Shown: positions 16,464 to 26,996, counted from the first letter of the stretch. The stretch is 55,881 nt of DNA from Pseudomonas brassicae (GCF_010671725.1 NZ_JAAHBU010000099.1:1-55881); one strand, 5' to 3'. The notes: generated by a model not told the origin, from the sequence alone. Numbers and translations are program-made.

Positions 16464-17407
16464 CGCAGCTTCTCCGCCACACGCATGACCGCGCTACGCG
16501 AGCGCGGGTTGGCCTTGAGCTCGGCCTCGGAGGCAAACTGCGCCTTGCCGTGCACCTTGATCTTGGGGTCGAACGGCGTGTGCTGCACCGGCAGGTTGCG
16601 CGGCAGGTTGTCGGCCTCGCCCTTGGCCAGCTTGCGCATGAACAGCTTGACGATACGGTCTTCGAGCGAGTGAAAGCTGATGACCACCAGGCGGCCGCCA
16701 ACTTCGAGGGTATCGAGCGCAGCCTGCAGCCCGGCTTCGAGATCGCCCAGCTCGTTGTTGACGTGGATGCGCAGGCCCTGGAAGGCACGGGTGGCAGGGT
16801 TCTTGCCCTTTTCCCAGGCAGGGTTGGCAACCTTGAGCACTTCGGCAAGGTCGGCGGTACGGGTGAACGGTTGCTGCTCGCGACGCGCGACCACGGCGTT
16901 GGCCATGCGCTTGGCAAAACGCTCCTCACCGTATTCCTTGAACACCCGGGCGATTTCTTCGGCGGGTGCGCTGGCAATGAACTCGGCTGCACTGACGCCG
17001 CGGCTCGGATCCATGCGCATGTCCAGCGGGCCATCGTTCATGAAACTGAAGCCACGCTCGGGGTCATCGAGCTGCGGCGACGACACGCCCAGATCGAGCA
17101 GGATGCCATTGACCTTGCCGGTCAGACCGCGCTCGGCCACTTCATCGCCCAACTCGGCAAAACTGCGCTGCACAATGACAAAGCGGCCGTCTTCGGCCGC
17201 CAGCGTTTGCCCGGTGGCAATCGCTTGAGGATCCTTGTCGAACCCCAGCAGCCGGCCCTGCGGCCCGAGGTGCTGGAGAATCAGCCGGCTGTGCCCGCCG
17301 CGACCGAAGGTACCATCCAGGTAGCAGCCATCGGCGCGTACGGCGAGAGCCTCGACGGCTTCGTCCAGCAGTACGGTGATGTGTTTAAAGCCGCTATCTA
17401 TAGTCAC
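16460..17407 (-). CDS. rsmH: 16S rRNA (cytosine-1402-N4)-methyltransferase RsmH
   Basis: RsmH (formerly MraW) methylates N4 of C1402 in the 16S rRNA decoding centre, working together with RsmI. RsmI is also encoded in this window, just beyond rnpB. The 315-residue protein starts with the family signature [13 protein letters not shown] and the SAM-binding loop [16 protein letters not shown], and contains [20 protein letters not shown]. It overlaps mraZ by 4 bp and ftsL by 4 bp. The frame is intact. Confidence 0.96.
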
Positions 17408-17859
17408 AGGATCAAATCACGCAGTTCATCAGGCATCGCGCCCGGTTGTTGAATGGCCGCCAGGTCTGCTGCAGATACAGCGTTCCAGGCGTCCTCGTCC
17501 CACAGTTGAAACTTGTTCAGTTGCCCCACCAGCATCGCCCGCTTGTCCAGCTTGGCGTAGTCGCGCAAACGCGGTGGCACCAGAAAACGCCCACTGCCGT
17601 CGAGCTCCAGATCCACCGCATTGCCAATCAGCAAACGCTGCAGGCGACGGTTCTCTTCGCGTAACGACGGCAAGGCGCGCAACTTGGCTTCGATCAGTTC
17701 CCACTCATCCAGCGGGTAAACGCACAAGCAGGGATCCACCGCATCGATCGTCACGATCAGTTGCCCGGAACTGCGCGAATCGAGCTCGTCACGGTACCGG
17801 CTCGGCATGGCGAGACGACCCTTTGCGTCGAGGTTGATTGCGTTGGCTCCGCGAAACAC
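17404..17859 (-). CDS. mraZ: Transcriptional regulator MraZ
   Basis: MraZ is a DNA-binding protein with two AbrB-like (SpoVT/MazE-type) halves, known in E. coli to bind repeats ahead of its own operon and repress dcw expression. The 151-residue protein shows both half-motifs: [23 protein letters not shown] with the first, and [21 protein letters not shown] with the second. ATG at 17859 follows an AGGGAAG ribosome site. It is the first gene of the dcw operon, and three candidate target boxes lie about 45-70 bp upstream. Confidence 0.95.
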   Translation of the reverse strand: MFRGANAINLDAKGRLAMPSRYRDELDSRSSGQLIVTIDAVDPCLCVYPLDEWELIEAKLRALPSLREENRRLQRLLIGNAVDLELDGSGRFLVPPRLRDYAKLDKRAMLVGQLNKFQLWDEDAWNAVSAADLAAIQQPGAMPDELRDLIL

Positions 17860-17901
17860 GGCTGCACTTCCCTAAATGTTAGCTTTTTTGTGTCTGAAAA
17901 C

Positions 17902-17927
17902 CCACTTCATGCCACTTTCCGCCACTT
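17902..17927 (-). promoter_or_regulatory. MraZ operator: three AAGTGG boxes at 10-bp spacing
   Basis: On the minus strand AAGTGG occurs three times with exact 10-bp periodicity (17922-17927, 17912-17917, 17902-17907). This is the architecture described for MraZ operators: short GTGG/TGGG repeats one helical turn apart. The boxes start at the predicted transcription start and continue downstream, consistent with repression by blocking RNA polymerase. The identification as MraZ sites is inferred from pattern and position. Confidence 0.75.
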
Positions 17928-17933
17928 GCGCAC

Positions 17934-17963
17934 ACTATAGGAATCCGCCTACCACACCGTCAA
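17934..17963 (-). promoter_or_regulatory. Main dcw promoter ahead of mraZ
   Basis: On the minus strand TTGACG (17958-17963) and TATAGT (17934-17939) are spaced by 18 bp, a strong sigma70 match. Transcription would begin near 17927, giving a leader of about 70 bases that contains the MraZ boxes. The 200 bases further upstream, to the end of rnpB, are AT-richer than average and show no gene. Confidence 0.75.
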
Positions 17964-18171
17964 GGCGCGCTTATAAGGAAAACCCTTACAGATCGGAGAT
18001 TTAGCGCAACAAGGCGACAAGAAGGGGCAAATCAGAGGGGGTTTTGACGGGGAAACGCAAATGCACTCAAACGGATAGCGTGCAAAGTTAAAGTGATTTA
18101 TTAAGAGTAAGATTTTTTTGGTATTACCAGGACACGCCTGCTATCGAATCAAGCAGGGAGGGAAGAGGTGG

Positions 18172-18528
18172 AGAGTCGATCTGTAAGCCGGGTTCTGTCG
18201 AGGACAGTCATTCCTCTACGACGGCCATCACTGGACGCCTTTAGCAACCTACCCGGTTCCAACGCGGGCCGCGCCATATGGAACCCTATTTGGTCTTGCT
18301 CCGAGTGGGGTTTACCTAGCCACGAACTGTTGCCAGTCGTGCGGTGCGCTCTTACCGCACCTTTTCACCCTTACCGGCACCGAAGTGCTTAGGCGGTTAT
18401 TTTCTGTGGCACTTTCCGTAGGCTCACGCCCCCCCAGGCATTACCTGGCACTCCGCCCTATGGAGCCCGGACTTTCCTCCCCCCTCTTTTGCGGAACAAA
18501 AGAAGGCAGCGACTGTCCAATCGACTCT
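18172..18528 (-). ncRNA. rnpB: RNase P catalytic RNA
   Basis: This is the bacterial type A M1 RNA, the ribozyme that removes tRNA 5' leaders. The 5' end AGAGTCGAT (18528-18520) pairs perfectly with the 3' end ATCGACTCT (18180-18172) to form helix P1. Internal hallmarks in minus-strand reading include GAGGAAAGTCCGGGCTCC, GTGCCAGGTAATGCCTGG, AGGGTGAAAAGGTGCGGTAAGAG and the near-terminal AGAACCCGGCTTA. The total of about 357 nucleotides is normal. The exact 5' end could be two bases further out. It lies between mraZ and rsmI. Confidence 0.96.
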
Positions 18529-18537
18529 CCGCCGCAA

Positions 18538-18566
18538 AGGTTAACGGCAGAGGGCCCGGAGAACAA
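18538..18566 (-). promoter_or_regulatory. Promoter of rnpB
   Basis: On the minus strand TTGTTC (18561-18566) and TAACCT (18538-18543) are separated by 17 bp. The predicted start at about 18531 coincides with the 5' end of RNase P RNA, with a GC-rich discriminator between, as in other stable-RNA promoters. Confidence 0.55.
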
Positions 18567-18595
18567 GCGATAAAACAAATAATATCACTACGCCA

Positions 18596-19472
18596 CTAGT
18601 GGTCTTTCTGTTTTTCCAGGGCAATTTGATACAAGACGTTCTTGCGCACCCCGGTGATTTCCGCCGCCAGCGCTGCTGCGCGCTTGAGTGGCATCTCGGC
18701 CAACAGCAGGTCCAGCACGCGCACCACCTCGCTACTGACGGCCTCTTCGCTTTCCGGTGCCGTCCATCCGGCCACCAGCACCACGCACTCGCCGCGCTGC
18801 TGATTGCTGTCAGCCTCGACAAACGCGCGCAACTGCGCCAATGGCAACCCCTTGAGCGTCTCGAAGGTCTTGGTCAGCTCGCGCGCCAGCAACGCCGGGC
18901 GTTCGCCCCCGAACACGCTTTCCATGTCTTGCAGGCACTCCAGGATACGGTGTGGTGCCTCGTAGAAGATCAGCGTACGCGGCTCCTCCTTGACCTGGCT
19001 CAGGCGCGCACGACGCCCCACTGCCTTGGCCGGCAGAAACCCCTCGAAGATGAAGCGATCAGAAGGCAGGCCCGCCGCCGACAGCGCCGCAATCAGGGCA
19101 CACGCCCCCCGGCACTGGCACCACCTCGATACCGGCAGCGCGCGCCTGGCGTACCAAGTGATAACCCGGATCGGAAATCAGCGGCGTACCGGCATCGGAA
19201 ATCAGCGCCACCGCATCGCCGGCCAGCAGGCGCGTAATGAAGCGACTGCCTTCATCCCGCTCGTTGTGCTCGTGACAGGCCGCCAACGGGGTGTTGATGC
19301 CGAAATGCTGCAGCAGGCGGATCGAATGGCGGGTGTCCTCGGCCGCGATCAGCGCCGCGTCGCGCAGCACTTTCAGCGCCCGTGCACTGATGTCGTCCAG
19401 GTTGCCGATGGGCGTGGCCACCACATAAAGCTTGCCGGCAGTGGAATTGAAAGCACCTGGAGCATCGGTCAC
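18596..19472 (-). CDS. rsmI: 16S rRNA (cytidine-1402-2'-O)-methyltransferase RsmI (one frameshift)
   Basis: RsmI adds the 2'-O-methyl group to C1402 of 16S rRNA, the same base that RsmH methylates. The N-terminal half has the tetrapyrrole-methylase-like motifs [15 protein letters not shown] and [14 protein letters not shown]. The C-terminal half resumes in another frame at [24 protein letters not shown]. The break is in a run of six G near 19106-19111 ([13 protein letters not shown] would need five G), so here one base is extra. Correcting it gives 291 residues. I prefer GTG at 19472 (VTDAPGAF), preceded by AGGTG at good spacing; a GTG three codons upstream is possible. It is divergent from lpoA. 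Confidence 0.9.
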
Positions 19473-19659
19473 AGCACACACCTGTCGTATAGATCAAAGC
19501 GCCATTGTAGCCCGTAAGACCGCAATAATGCGTTACCTGCGCTGGCGGCACGTACCGCCGGCACGACCTATATTGAAGGATTAACGCCAGCAAGATCGCG
19601 CCCCGGCCAGCGCTTGGGTACAATTGCAGGTTAATTTGATCGAGTAACAGGATTTTTAC

Positions 19660-21474
19660 ATGATCGCTTGCCTGCGGCTGCTCTCAGCCCTCTGCCTCGC
19701 TGCCCTGCTGGCAGCTTGCGCCAGTTCGCCCTCGTCCAGCCTGGGCGAGCTGCCGCGCACACCTGACGCCAGCATCGAGCAACTGCTCGACCAGGCTGCC
19801 ACCAGCAAGACACCGGAAAAGGCCGCACTGCTGCGCCTGAGCGCTGCCGACCTGGCCTACCGCCAGAAAGACAACGCACGCGCCTCGCGCATTCTCGAGC
19901 ACGTGTCGATCGACACCCTCAAGCCGGCCCAGCAAGTCTTCGCCAGCACCCTGAGCGCAGAACTGGCCATGAGCCGCAACCAGCCCAAGGCGGCCGTCGC
20001 AGCCCTGAGCCACCCGAGCCTGGCGCGCCTGGACGAACTGCCGGCCGAGCAGCAACTGCGCACCCGCAGCGTGCATGCCGCAGCACTGGAGGCCGACGGC
20101 CAGACCCTCGCCGCCGCCCAACAGCGCGTCGCCATGGCACCACTGCTCAGCGGCGCCAGCGCCAGCGCCAACAACGACGCGATCTGGGCCCTGGTCGCTT
20201 CGCTGCCGACCGAACAGTTGCAAGGCACCGGCACCGACACCCTGGCTGGCTGGACCCGCCTGGCCCTGGCTGTGAAAAGCGCCGGCACCCTGGAACAGCA
20301 GCAGGCCGCCATCGAAACCTGGCGCAGCCAGCACGCCGATCACCCGGCAGCCCAGCAACTGCCCCAGGCACTGGTCAAACTCAAGGAACTGGCCAGCCAG
20401 CCGCTGACCAAGATCGCCTTGCTGCTGCCCCAGGAAGGCAGCCTGGCAAGCGTTGCCCGCGCCCTGCGCGACGGCTTCATGGCCGCGCACTTCCAGGCCC
20501 AGCAAGCCGGCCAGAAGCCACCTGCCATCGAAGTATTCGACAGCTCGCGCCTGACCTCGCTGGACGATTTCTACCGCAAAGCCCAGGCGGCCGGCGTGCA
20601 GTTGGTGGTCGGCCCGCTGGAGAAGAATCTGGTCAAGCAACTGAGCGCCTACCCGCAACTGCCGATCACCACCCTGGCCCTGAACTACAGTGATGCGGGC
20701 CAAGCTGGCCCGGCACAACTGTTCCAGTTCGGCCTGGCGGCCGAAGACGAAGCACGTGAAGTCTCGCGCCGCGCCCATGCCGACGGCATGCGTCGTGCCG
20801 TTGCCATGGTGCCGAGTGGCGAATGGGGCGACCGCGTGCTCAAGGCCTTCCGCCAGGACTGGGAAGCCAAGGGCGGCACCCTGATCGCCGCCGCACACGT
20901 GACCCAACCGGTGGCCCTGGCCCAGCAGATTGCCGACCTGTTCCAGCTGCGCCAGAGCGAAGGGCGCGCCAAGAGCCTGCAAAGCACCGTGGGCGGCAAT
21001 GTCTCGTCGCAGCCATCGCGCCGCCAGGACATCGACTTCATCTTCCTCGCCGCCACCCCGACGCAGGCGCAGCAGATCAAGCCGACCCTGAACTTCCAGT
21101 ACGCCGGCGACGTGCCGGTGTATGCGATTTCCAGCGTGTACAGCGCCTCCGGCGACGTCAACGCCTACAACGACATGGCCGGCATCCGCTTCTGCGAAAC
21201 CCCATGGCTGCTGGACACTGGCAACAGCCTGCGCCAGCAAGTGGTGCGCCAATGGCCGCAAGCCGCCGGCAGCCTCGGCCGCCTGTATGCAATGGGCGCC
21301 GATGCCTACAGCCTCGCGCCGCGCCTGGGCCAGCTCAAGACCCTGCCGGACAACCGTATCGAAGGCCTGTCGGGCAGCCTGAGCATGAACCCCAACCAGC
21401 GTATCGAGCGTCAGTTGCCGTGGGCCGAGTTTGCCGGCGGTCAGGTCAAACGCCTGCCAGACACCCCACGCTGA
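19660..21474 (+). CDS. lpoA: Outer-membrane lipoprotein activator of PBP1A, LpoA
   Basis: LpoA is an outer-membrane lipoprotein that reaches through the periplasm to stimulate PBP1A. The 604-residue precursor has a lipoprotein signal with lipobox LAAC (Cys20). Next comes an alpha-helical TPR-like N-domain (about residues 30-250) rich in Ala, Leu and Gln. The C-domain has a periplasmic-binding-protein fold, beginning at TKIALLLPQEGSLASVARAL and continuing with QLVVGPLEKNLVKQL. The gene order lpoA-yraN-gmhA/diaA-dolP next to rsmI matches the E. coli yraL-lpoA-yraN-diaA-dolP locus. A ribosome site (CAGGA) sits 8 bp before the ATG. The stop overlaps the yraN start (TGATG). Confidence 0.92.
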   Translation: MIACLRLLSALCLAALLAACASSPSSSLGELPRTPDASIEQLLDQAATSKTPEKAALLRLSAADLAYRQKDNARASRILEHVSIDTLKPAQQVFASTLSAELAMSRNQPKAAVAALSHPSLARLDELPAEQQLRTRSVHAAALEADGQTLAAAQQRVAMAPLLSGASASANNDAIWALVASLPTEQLQGTGTDTLAGWTRLALAVKSAGTLEQQQAAIETWRSQHADHPAAQQLPQALVKLKELASQPLTKIALLLPQEGSLASVARALRDGFMAAHFQAQQAGQKPPAIEVFDSSRLTSLDDFYRKAQAAGVQLVVGPLEKNLVKQLSAYPQLPITTLALNYSDAGQAGPAQLFQFGLAAEDEAREVSRRAHADGMRRAVAMVPSGEWGDRVLKAFRQDWEAKGGTLIAAAHVTQPVALAQQIADLFQLRQSEGRAKSLQSTVGGNVSSQPSRRQDIDFIFLAATPTQAQQIKPTLNFQYAGDVPVYAISSVYSASGDVNAYNDMAGIRFCETPWLLDTGNSLRQQVVRQWPQAAGSLGRLYAMGADAYSLAPRLGQLKTLPDNRIEGLSGSLSMNPNQRIERQLPWAEFAGGQVKRLPDTPR

Positions 21475-21845
21475 TGCCCGACAGTTCGCGCCAGGCGGCC
21501 GGCAATGCGGCCGAACAGCAAGCCCTGCACTACCTTCAGGCGCAGGGCCTGCAACTGCTGGCGCAGAACTGGCGATGCAAACGCGGTGAGCTTGATCTGG
21601 TCATGCTTGACGGCGATACAGTAGTATTCGTCGAAGTCCGCTACCGTCTGCACGCGGGCTTTGGCGGAGCACTGGCCAGCGTCGATACCCGCAAACAGCA
21701 AAAACTGGTGCTTGCCGCCCAGTATTTTCTGCAGAAGGAGGCACGTTGGGCCAACCAGCCCTGTCGTTTCGACGTGATTGCCCTGCAAGGCCGTGGTCAT
21801 TCAGGCACACCGCTCGACTGGCTGAAAAATGCCTTCGACAGTTGA
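21474..21845 (+). CDS. yraN: YraN/UPF0102 family endonuclease-fold protein
   Basis: The 123-residue protein belongs to the UPF0102 family, a small restriction-endonuclease-like fold of unproven function. Visible features are the N-terminal GNAAEQQALHYLQAQGLQLLAQNWRCKRGELDLVM, with the E-x-D core, then FVEVRYR and the C-terminal CRFDVIALQG. ATG at 21474 overlaps the lpoA stop by one base, which fixes the start and suggests coupling. What it does in the cell is not known to me; conservation next to lpoA hints at an envelope or DNA-repair link but does not prove one. Confidence 0.88.
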   Translation: MPDSSRQAAGNAAEQQALHYLQAQGLQLLAQNWRCKRGELDLVMLDGDTVVFVEVRYRLHAGFGGALASVDTRKQQKLVLAAQYFLQKEARWANQPCRFDVIALQGRGHSGTPLDWLKNAFDS

Positions 21846-21860
21846 ACCCGCCCCGCCTGA

Positions 21861-23148
<1,288 letters not shown>

Positions 23149-23155
23149 CCTCACC

Positions 23156-23185
23156 AGCCCTTCGCCGGCAAACCAGCGAAGGGCT
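23156..23185. repeat. REP-like hairpin after dolP
   Basis: AGCCCTTCGC (23156-23165) and GCGAAGGGCT (23176-23185) are perfect 10-bp inverted arms around CGGCAAACCA. The sequence resembles the P. putida REP family seen at 44186-44268 and 51038-51067. It lies seven bases past the dolP stop. Confidence 0.65.
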
Positions 23186-23197
23186 GGCGAAGCCCAC

Positions 23198-23231
23198 AAA
23201 AAAAAGGCGACCTGCTCAGGTCGCCTTTTTT
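23198..23231. terminator. Bidirectional terminator between dolP and sspB
   Basis: Eight A, then GGCGACC, loop TGCTCA, GGTCGCC and six T form a symmetric intrinsic terminator that works for both converging genes. The last T belongs to the sspB stop codon. Confidence 0.9.
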
Positions 23232-23659
23232 CATTTCACCACTTTCAGGCTTGGCCGGCCGCTTGGACGCGGTGGCTGGCCGCCACTGGGCGGGCCATCG
23301 TCTTCAGGCTCCGCGCCTTCCTCGTCAAGCTCGTCATCCTCCACCAGCGGCGGCTCGAGCTCGAACACCATGCCCTGGCCATTCTCCCGGGCATAGATGC
23401 CGAGAATGGCCCCGGCCGGCACGTACAGCGTATGGGCAACCCCACCAAAACGCCCCTCGAAGCTCACCGCTTCGTTGTCCATGTGCAAATGACGCACAGC
23501 GCTGGGCGAAACATTCAAAACGATCTGACCATCACTGGCAAAACCTTGTGGCACCTGCACCGCAGGGTACTCGGCATTGACCAGCATGTGCGGCGTGCAA
23601 TCGTTGTCCACGATCCATTCATACAAAGCACGCACCAGATACGGACGACTGGAGTTCAT
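23231..23659 (-). CDS. sspB: ClpXP protease specificity-enhancing factor SspB
   Basis: SspB delivers ssrA-tagged proteins to ClpXP. The 142-residue product has the substrate-binding N-domain (SSRPYLVRALYEWIVDNDCTPHMLV, then FGGVAHTLYVPAGAILGIYA). An acidic, proline-rich flexible tail ends in a basic hydrophobic ClpX-docking peptide (RPSLKVVK). I chose ATG at 23659, six bases after AGGAG; a TTG one codon upstream is in frame but unlikely. It lies 17 bp after sspA, as usual. Confidence 0.93.
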   Translation of the reverse strand: MNSSRPYLVRALYEWIVDNDCTPHMLVNAEYPAVQVPQGFASDGQIVLNVSPSAVRHLHMDNEAVSFEGRFGGVAHTLYVPAGAILGIYARENGQGMVFELEPPLVEDDELDEEGAEPEDDGPPSGGQPPRPSGRPSLKVVK

Positions 23660-23676
23660 CAACAGCTCCTTAGAAC

Positions 23677-24294
23677 CTAACGCATATCACGTTCAGCAGC
23701 GGACAGACTTGCCTGGAAGGCTTCTCGGGCAAACTGGCGCTCCATATAGTCAAGCAACGGCTTGGCAGGCCGCGGCAATTCGATACCCAATACCGGCAAA
23801 CGCCACAGTATGGGCAGTAGACAACAATCAACCAGACTTTGCTCCTCACTGAGGAAACAAGGCTTGTCGGCGAACAGCGGCGACACTCCGGTAAGGCTCT
23901 CGCGCAGCTCCTTGCGCGCCTGCACACGGGCGGCTTCCTTGCTGCGCGGGTCGAGAATCAGGTCAACCAGCGAACACCAGTCACGCTGGATACGGTGAAT
24001 CAGCAGACGGCTGTTGGCCCGCGCCACCGGGTACACCGGCAACAGGGGCGGATGCGGATAACGCTCGTCGAGGTATTCCATCACGACCGTCGATTCATAC
24101 AACGCCAGGTCACGATCTACCAGAGTCGGTACGCTGCCATACGGGTTGGCTTCCAGCAGCTTGGGCGGCTGGCGCCCGGCTTCGACACTGATGATCTCGA
24201 CGCTGACACCTTTCTCGGCGAGAACGATGCGCACCCGATGAGAATAATGATCAGCGGGGTCGGAGTAGCAGGCTAACCGATTGGTCACGCCCAT
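23677..24294 (-). CDS. sspA: Stringent starvation protein A SspA
   Basis: SspA is a glutathione-S-transferase-fold protein that binds RNA polymerase and modulates stationary-phase and virulence genes. The 205-residue protein has the thioredoxin-like N-domain ([23 protein letters not shown], then [19 protein letters not shown]) and the helical C-domain. It lacks the catalytic residues of true GSTs, as the family does. ATG at 24294 is preceded by AGGAGG. It is probably cotranscribed with sspB. Confidence 0.93.
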   Translation of the reverse strand: MGVTNRLACYSDPADHYSHRVRIVLAEKGVSVEIISVEAGRQPPKLLEANPYGSVPTLVDRDLALYESTVVMEYLDERYPHPPLLPVYPVARANSRLLIHRIQRDWCSLVDLILDPRSKEAARVQARKELRESLTGVSPLFADKPCFLSEEQSLVDCCLLPILWRLPVLGIELPRPAKPLLDYMERQFAREAFQASLSAAERDMR

Positions 24295-24339
24295 GGGGGT
24301 CCTCCTCGCGTGTTGAAATTATGAAATTGCAAATGCAAA

Positions 24340-24385
24340 CGCGCCCTGAAGGCCCCTCCATACTGCGGAGTGACCCCAGGGCGCG
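24340..24385 (-). terminator. Branched hairpin between sspA and petC
   Basis: CGCGCCCTG (24340-24348) and CAGGGCGCG (24377-24385) form a 9-bp stem enclosing a smaller CTCC/GGAG hairpin. On the minus strand it is followed by a T-rich stretch, so it probably ends the petABC transcript. Confidence 0.55.
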
Positions 24386-24413
24386 CGTTAAACTACCAGA
24401 AATTACGCTGTGA

Positions 24414-25193
24414 TCAGTGCACGTCCTTCCAGTATTCGCGCTTGAGCAGGTAGGCGAATACAAAGAAGAAGGCCAGGTACAGCAGCACGTAAGTCCCGAT
24501 GCGTTGGCTCTCGAGCTTGACCGGGTTGGCCGAGTACGCCAGGAAGGTCACCAGGTTCTTGACCTTCTCGTCGAACTGCTCGTCCGTCAGGGTACCGGAT
24601 TTCGGCACGATGGTCAGCTGGTCGCACGCCTCATGGGTCAGCGGCGCACCGGTCAGCGGGTCGAACTGCTTCTTGCCCTCGACCACGGTCTGTACCTGCT
24701 TGCAACCCACCACCTGACGCCCCTGCAGGCCCACCAGGACGTTTGGCATACCTACGTTAGGGAAGACCTTGTTATTCACGCCCCATGGCCGTGAAGGGTC
24801 CTCGTAGAAGGCACGCAGGTAACTGTACAGCCAGTCATTGCCACGCACCCGTGCCACCAGGGTCAGGTCGGGCGGCGCTGCGCCGAACCAGGCCTTGGCA
24901 TCGTTGGCCTGCATGCCGATGTTCATGTGGTCGCCGATCTTGGCGCCGGTGAACACCAGCTTCTCGAGCATCAGCTCGTGGGGGATGCCCAGGTCATCGG
25001 CAACACGCTCGTAACGCTGGAACTTGGCGCTGTGGCAACCCATGCAATAGTTGGCGAAGGTGCGGGCACCGTCCTGCATGGCGGCCTTGTCGGACAGGTC
25101 GATATCGACCTTATCCAGTTCAAGGCCATGCTCGGCGGCGAAGGTCAGCGCAGGCATCACTGCCAGGATCAATACTGCAAATAGCTTTTTCAT
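24414..25193 (-). CDS. petC: Cytochrome c1 of the bc1 complex
   Basis: This is the haem c subunit of ubiquinol-cytochrome c reductase, which passes electrons from the Rieske centre to soluble cytochrome c or cytochrome oxidase. The 259-residue precursor has a signal peptide (MKKLFAVLILAVMPALTFA), the haem motif CMGCH at residues 50-54, a probable axial Met in the NVGMPNVL region, and a C-terminal membrane anchor (TYVLLYLAFFFVFAYLL). ATG at 25193 shares a base with the petB stop. The frame extends upstream into petB, but that part is not c1. Confidence 0.95.
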   Translation of the reverse strand: MKKLFAVLILAVMPALTFAAEHGLELDKVDIDLSDKAAMQDGARTFANYCMGCHSAKFQRYERVADDLGIPHELMLEKLVFTGAKIGDHMNIGMQANDAKAWFGAAPPDLTLVARVRGNDWLYSYLRAFYEDPSRPWGVNNKVFPNVGMPNVLVGLQGRQVVGCKQVQTVVEGKKQFDPLTGAPLTHEACDQLTIVPKSGTLTDEQFDEKVKNLVTFLAYSANPVKLESQRIGTYVLLYLAFFFVFAYLLKREYWKDVH

Positions 25194-26404
25194 CAGCCAG
25201 TCACCCTTTCCGGAACCGGTTTGGTCTTCTCGAGCCTGGTGTAGAACGGCATCAGAATGAAGTAGGCGAAATACAGGAAGGTACATACCTGCGACAGCAA
25301 CGTGCGGCCCGGGGTTGGCGCGAGCACGCCGAGCACACCCAGGATCACGAAGGAAATGCAGAACACCCACAGCCAGATCTTGCTCATCCAGCCCTTGTAG
25401 CGCATCGACTTGACCGGGCTACGGTCGAGCCACGGCAGCACGAACAGCACCGCAATGGCCGCACCCATGGCGATCACGCCCAGCAGCTTGTCGGGAATCG
25501 CACGCAAGATCGCGTAGAACGGCGTGAAGTACCAGACCGGCGCGATGTGCTCAGGCGTCTTGAAGGCGTTGGCCTGTTCGAAGTTGGGTTTTTCCAGGAA
25601 GTAGCCACCCATTTCCGGGAAGAAGAACACGATCAGACAGAAGACGAACAGGAACACGACCACGCCGACGATGTCTTTGACGGTGTAGTACGGGTGGAAC
25701 GGGATACCGTCCAGCGGGATGCCGTTTTCATCTTTTTTCTTCTTGATGTCGACACCATCGGGGTTGTTCGAACCCACTTCATGCAACGCCAGGATGTGCA
25801 GCACCACCAGGCCCAGGATCACGATCGGCAACGCGACCACATGCAGGGCGAAGAAGCGGTTCAGGGTAATGCCGGAGATCAGGTAGTCACCACGGATCCA
25901 CTGGGTCAGGTCATCGCCGATCAGCGGGATGGCACCGAACAGCGAGATGATCACCTGGGCCCCCCAGTACGACATCTGCCCCCACGGCAGCAGGTAGCCC
26001 ATGAAGGCCTCTGCCATCAGCGCCAGGTAGATCAGCATGCCGAACAGCCACACCAGCTCGCGAGGCTTCTGGTACGAGCCGTACAGCAGGCCACGGAACA
26101 TGTGCAGGTAGACCACGACAAAGAACGCCGATGCACCGGTAGAGTGCAGGTAGCGCAGGATCCAGCCGTACTGCACGTCACGCATGATGCCTTCGACCGA
26201 GGCGAACGCCTCTTCGGCCGAAGGGGTGAAGCTCATGGTCAGCCACACGCCGGTCACGATCTGATTGACCAGCACCAGCAGGGCGAGGGAACCGAAGAAG
26301 TAGAAGAAGTTGAAGTTCTTCGGTGCGTAGTACTTGCTCAGGTGATCTTCCCACATCTTGGTCGCGGGGAAGCGGGCGTCAACCCAGTCCATGAACTTAC
26401 TCAT
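25193..26404 (-). CDS. petB: Cytochrome b of the bc1 complex
   Basis: Cytochrome b holds haems bL and bH and forms the two quinone sites. The 403-residue protein has about eight membrane helices, with haem-ligand histidines in YLHSTGASAFFVVVYLHMF and FFALHVVALPIVILGLVVLHI. The Qo-site motif usually written PEWY reads PVWY here (APVWYFTPFYAILRAI), so the Glu is replaced by Val. Such variation is known among proteobacteria. ATG at 26404 overlaps the petA stop (ATGA). A GTG one codon upstream is in frame but less likely. The central gene of the petABC operon. Confidence 0.96.
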   Translation of the reverse strand: MSKFMDWVDARFPATKMWEDHLSKYYAPKNFNFFYFFGSLALLVLVNQIVTGVWLTMSFTPSAEEAFASVEGIMRDVQYGWILRYLHSTGASAFFVVVYLHMFRGLLYGSYQKPRELVWLFGMLIYLALMAEAFMGYLLPWGQMSYWGAQVIISLFGAIPLIGDDLTQWIRGDYLISGITLNRFFALHVVALPIVILGLVVLHILALHEVGSNNPDGVDIKKKKDENGIPLDGIPFHPYYTVKDIVGVVVFLFVFCLIVFFFPEMGGYFLEKPNFEQANAFKTPEHIAPVWYFTPFYAILRAIPDKLLGVIAMGAAIAVLFVLPWLDRSPVKSMRYKGWMSKIWLWVFCISFVILGVLGVLAPTPGRTLLSQVCTFLYFAYFILMPFYTRLEKTKPVPERVTG

Positions 26405-26996
26405 CACGCATTCTCCTGATCGACGCCGACGACGATGATGTCATCCGACTCGTACGAGTGCGGCGGCACTGGCAGATTGAGCGGCGCCGGCTGGGCCTTG
26501 TAGACGCGGCCGGCGAGGTCGTAGTGGGAACCGTGGCACGGGCAGAAATAGCCGCCTACCCACTTGGGGCCCAGGTCAACAGGCGCCACTTCGGGGCGGA
26601 ACGTCGGCGAGCAGCCCAGATGGGTGCACAGACCCACGAGCACGAGGATTTCCGGCTTGATCGAGCGGTTCGACGGGTCGACGTAAGTCGGCTGTACCGA
26701 GGCCTTGGATTCAGGGTCGGAGAGGTCGCCGGTGATCTTCTTCAGGTTGCCCAGAATCTCTTCGGTACGGCGGACGATGAACACAGGCTGGCCGCGCCAC
26801 TCAGCAATCATCTGCTGACCTGGCTCCACCTTGGCGATGTTGACCTTGACCGGTGCACCGGCAGCTTTCGCCTTGGCACTGGGAAACCATGACCCTACGA
26901 ACGGGACCGCAGCCCCCACCGCTCCTGCAGCACCCACCACGGATGTGCTGCTACAAGGAAGCGACGCCGGCCTGCATTGACGCCGTCATTGCTCAT
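26404..26996 (-). CDS. petA: Rieske iron-sulfur subunit of the bc1 complex (one frameshift)
   Basis: The Rieske protein carries the 2Fe-2S centre that oxidises ubiquinol. Both cluster-binding boxes are intact: CTHLGCSP and CPCHGSHYD. The N-terminus carries a Tat-type twin-arginine stretch (AGRRRFLVAA) and a membrane anchor. The true start ATG at 26996 (MSNDGVNAGRR) is in a different frame from the rest. Near 26947, GCAGCCACATCC has become GCAGCACATCC, losing one C. Restoring it gives 197 residues, normal for the family. The first gene of petABC, it is preceded by a 16-bp perfect palindrome in the leader. Confidence 0.92.

Noticed and set aside
18168..18573. Short open frames inside the RNase P RNA region
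   Set aside because: The region folds as RNase P RNA with a perfect terminal helix; the frames are coincidental.
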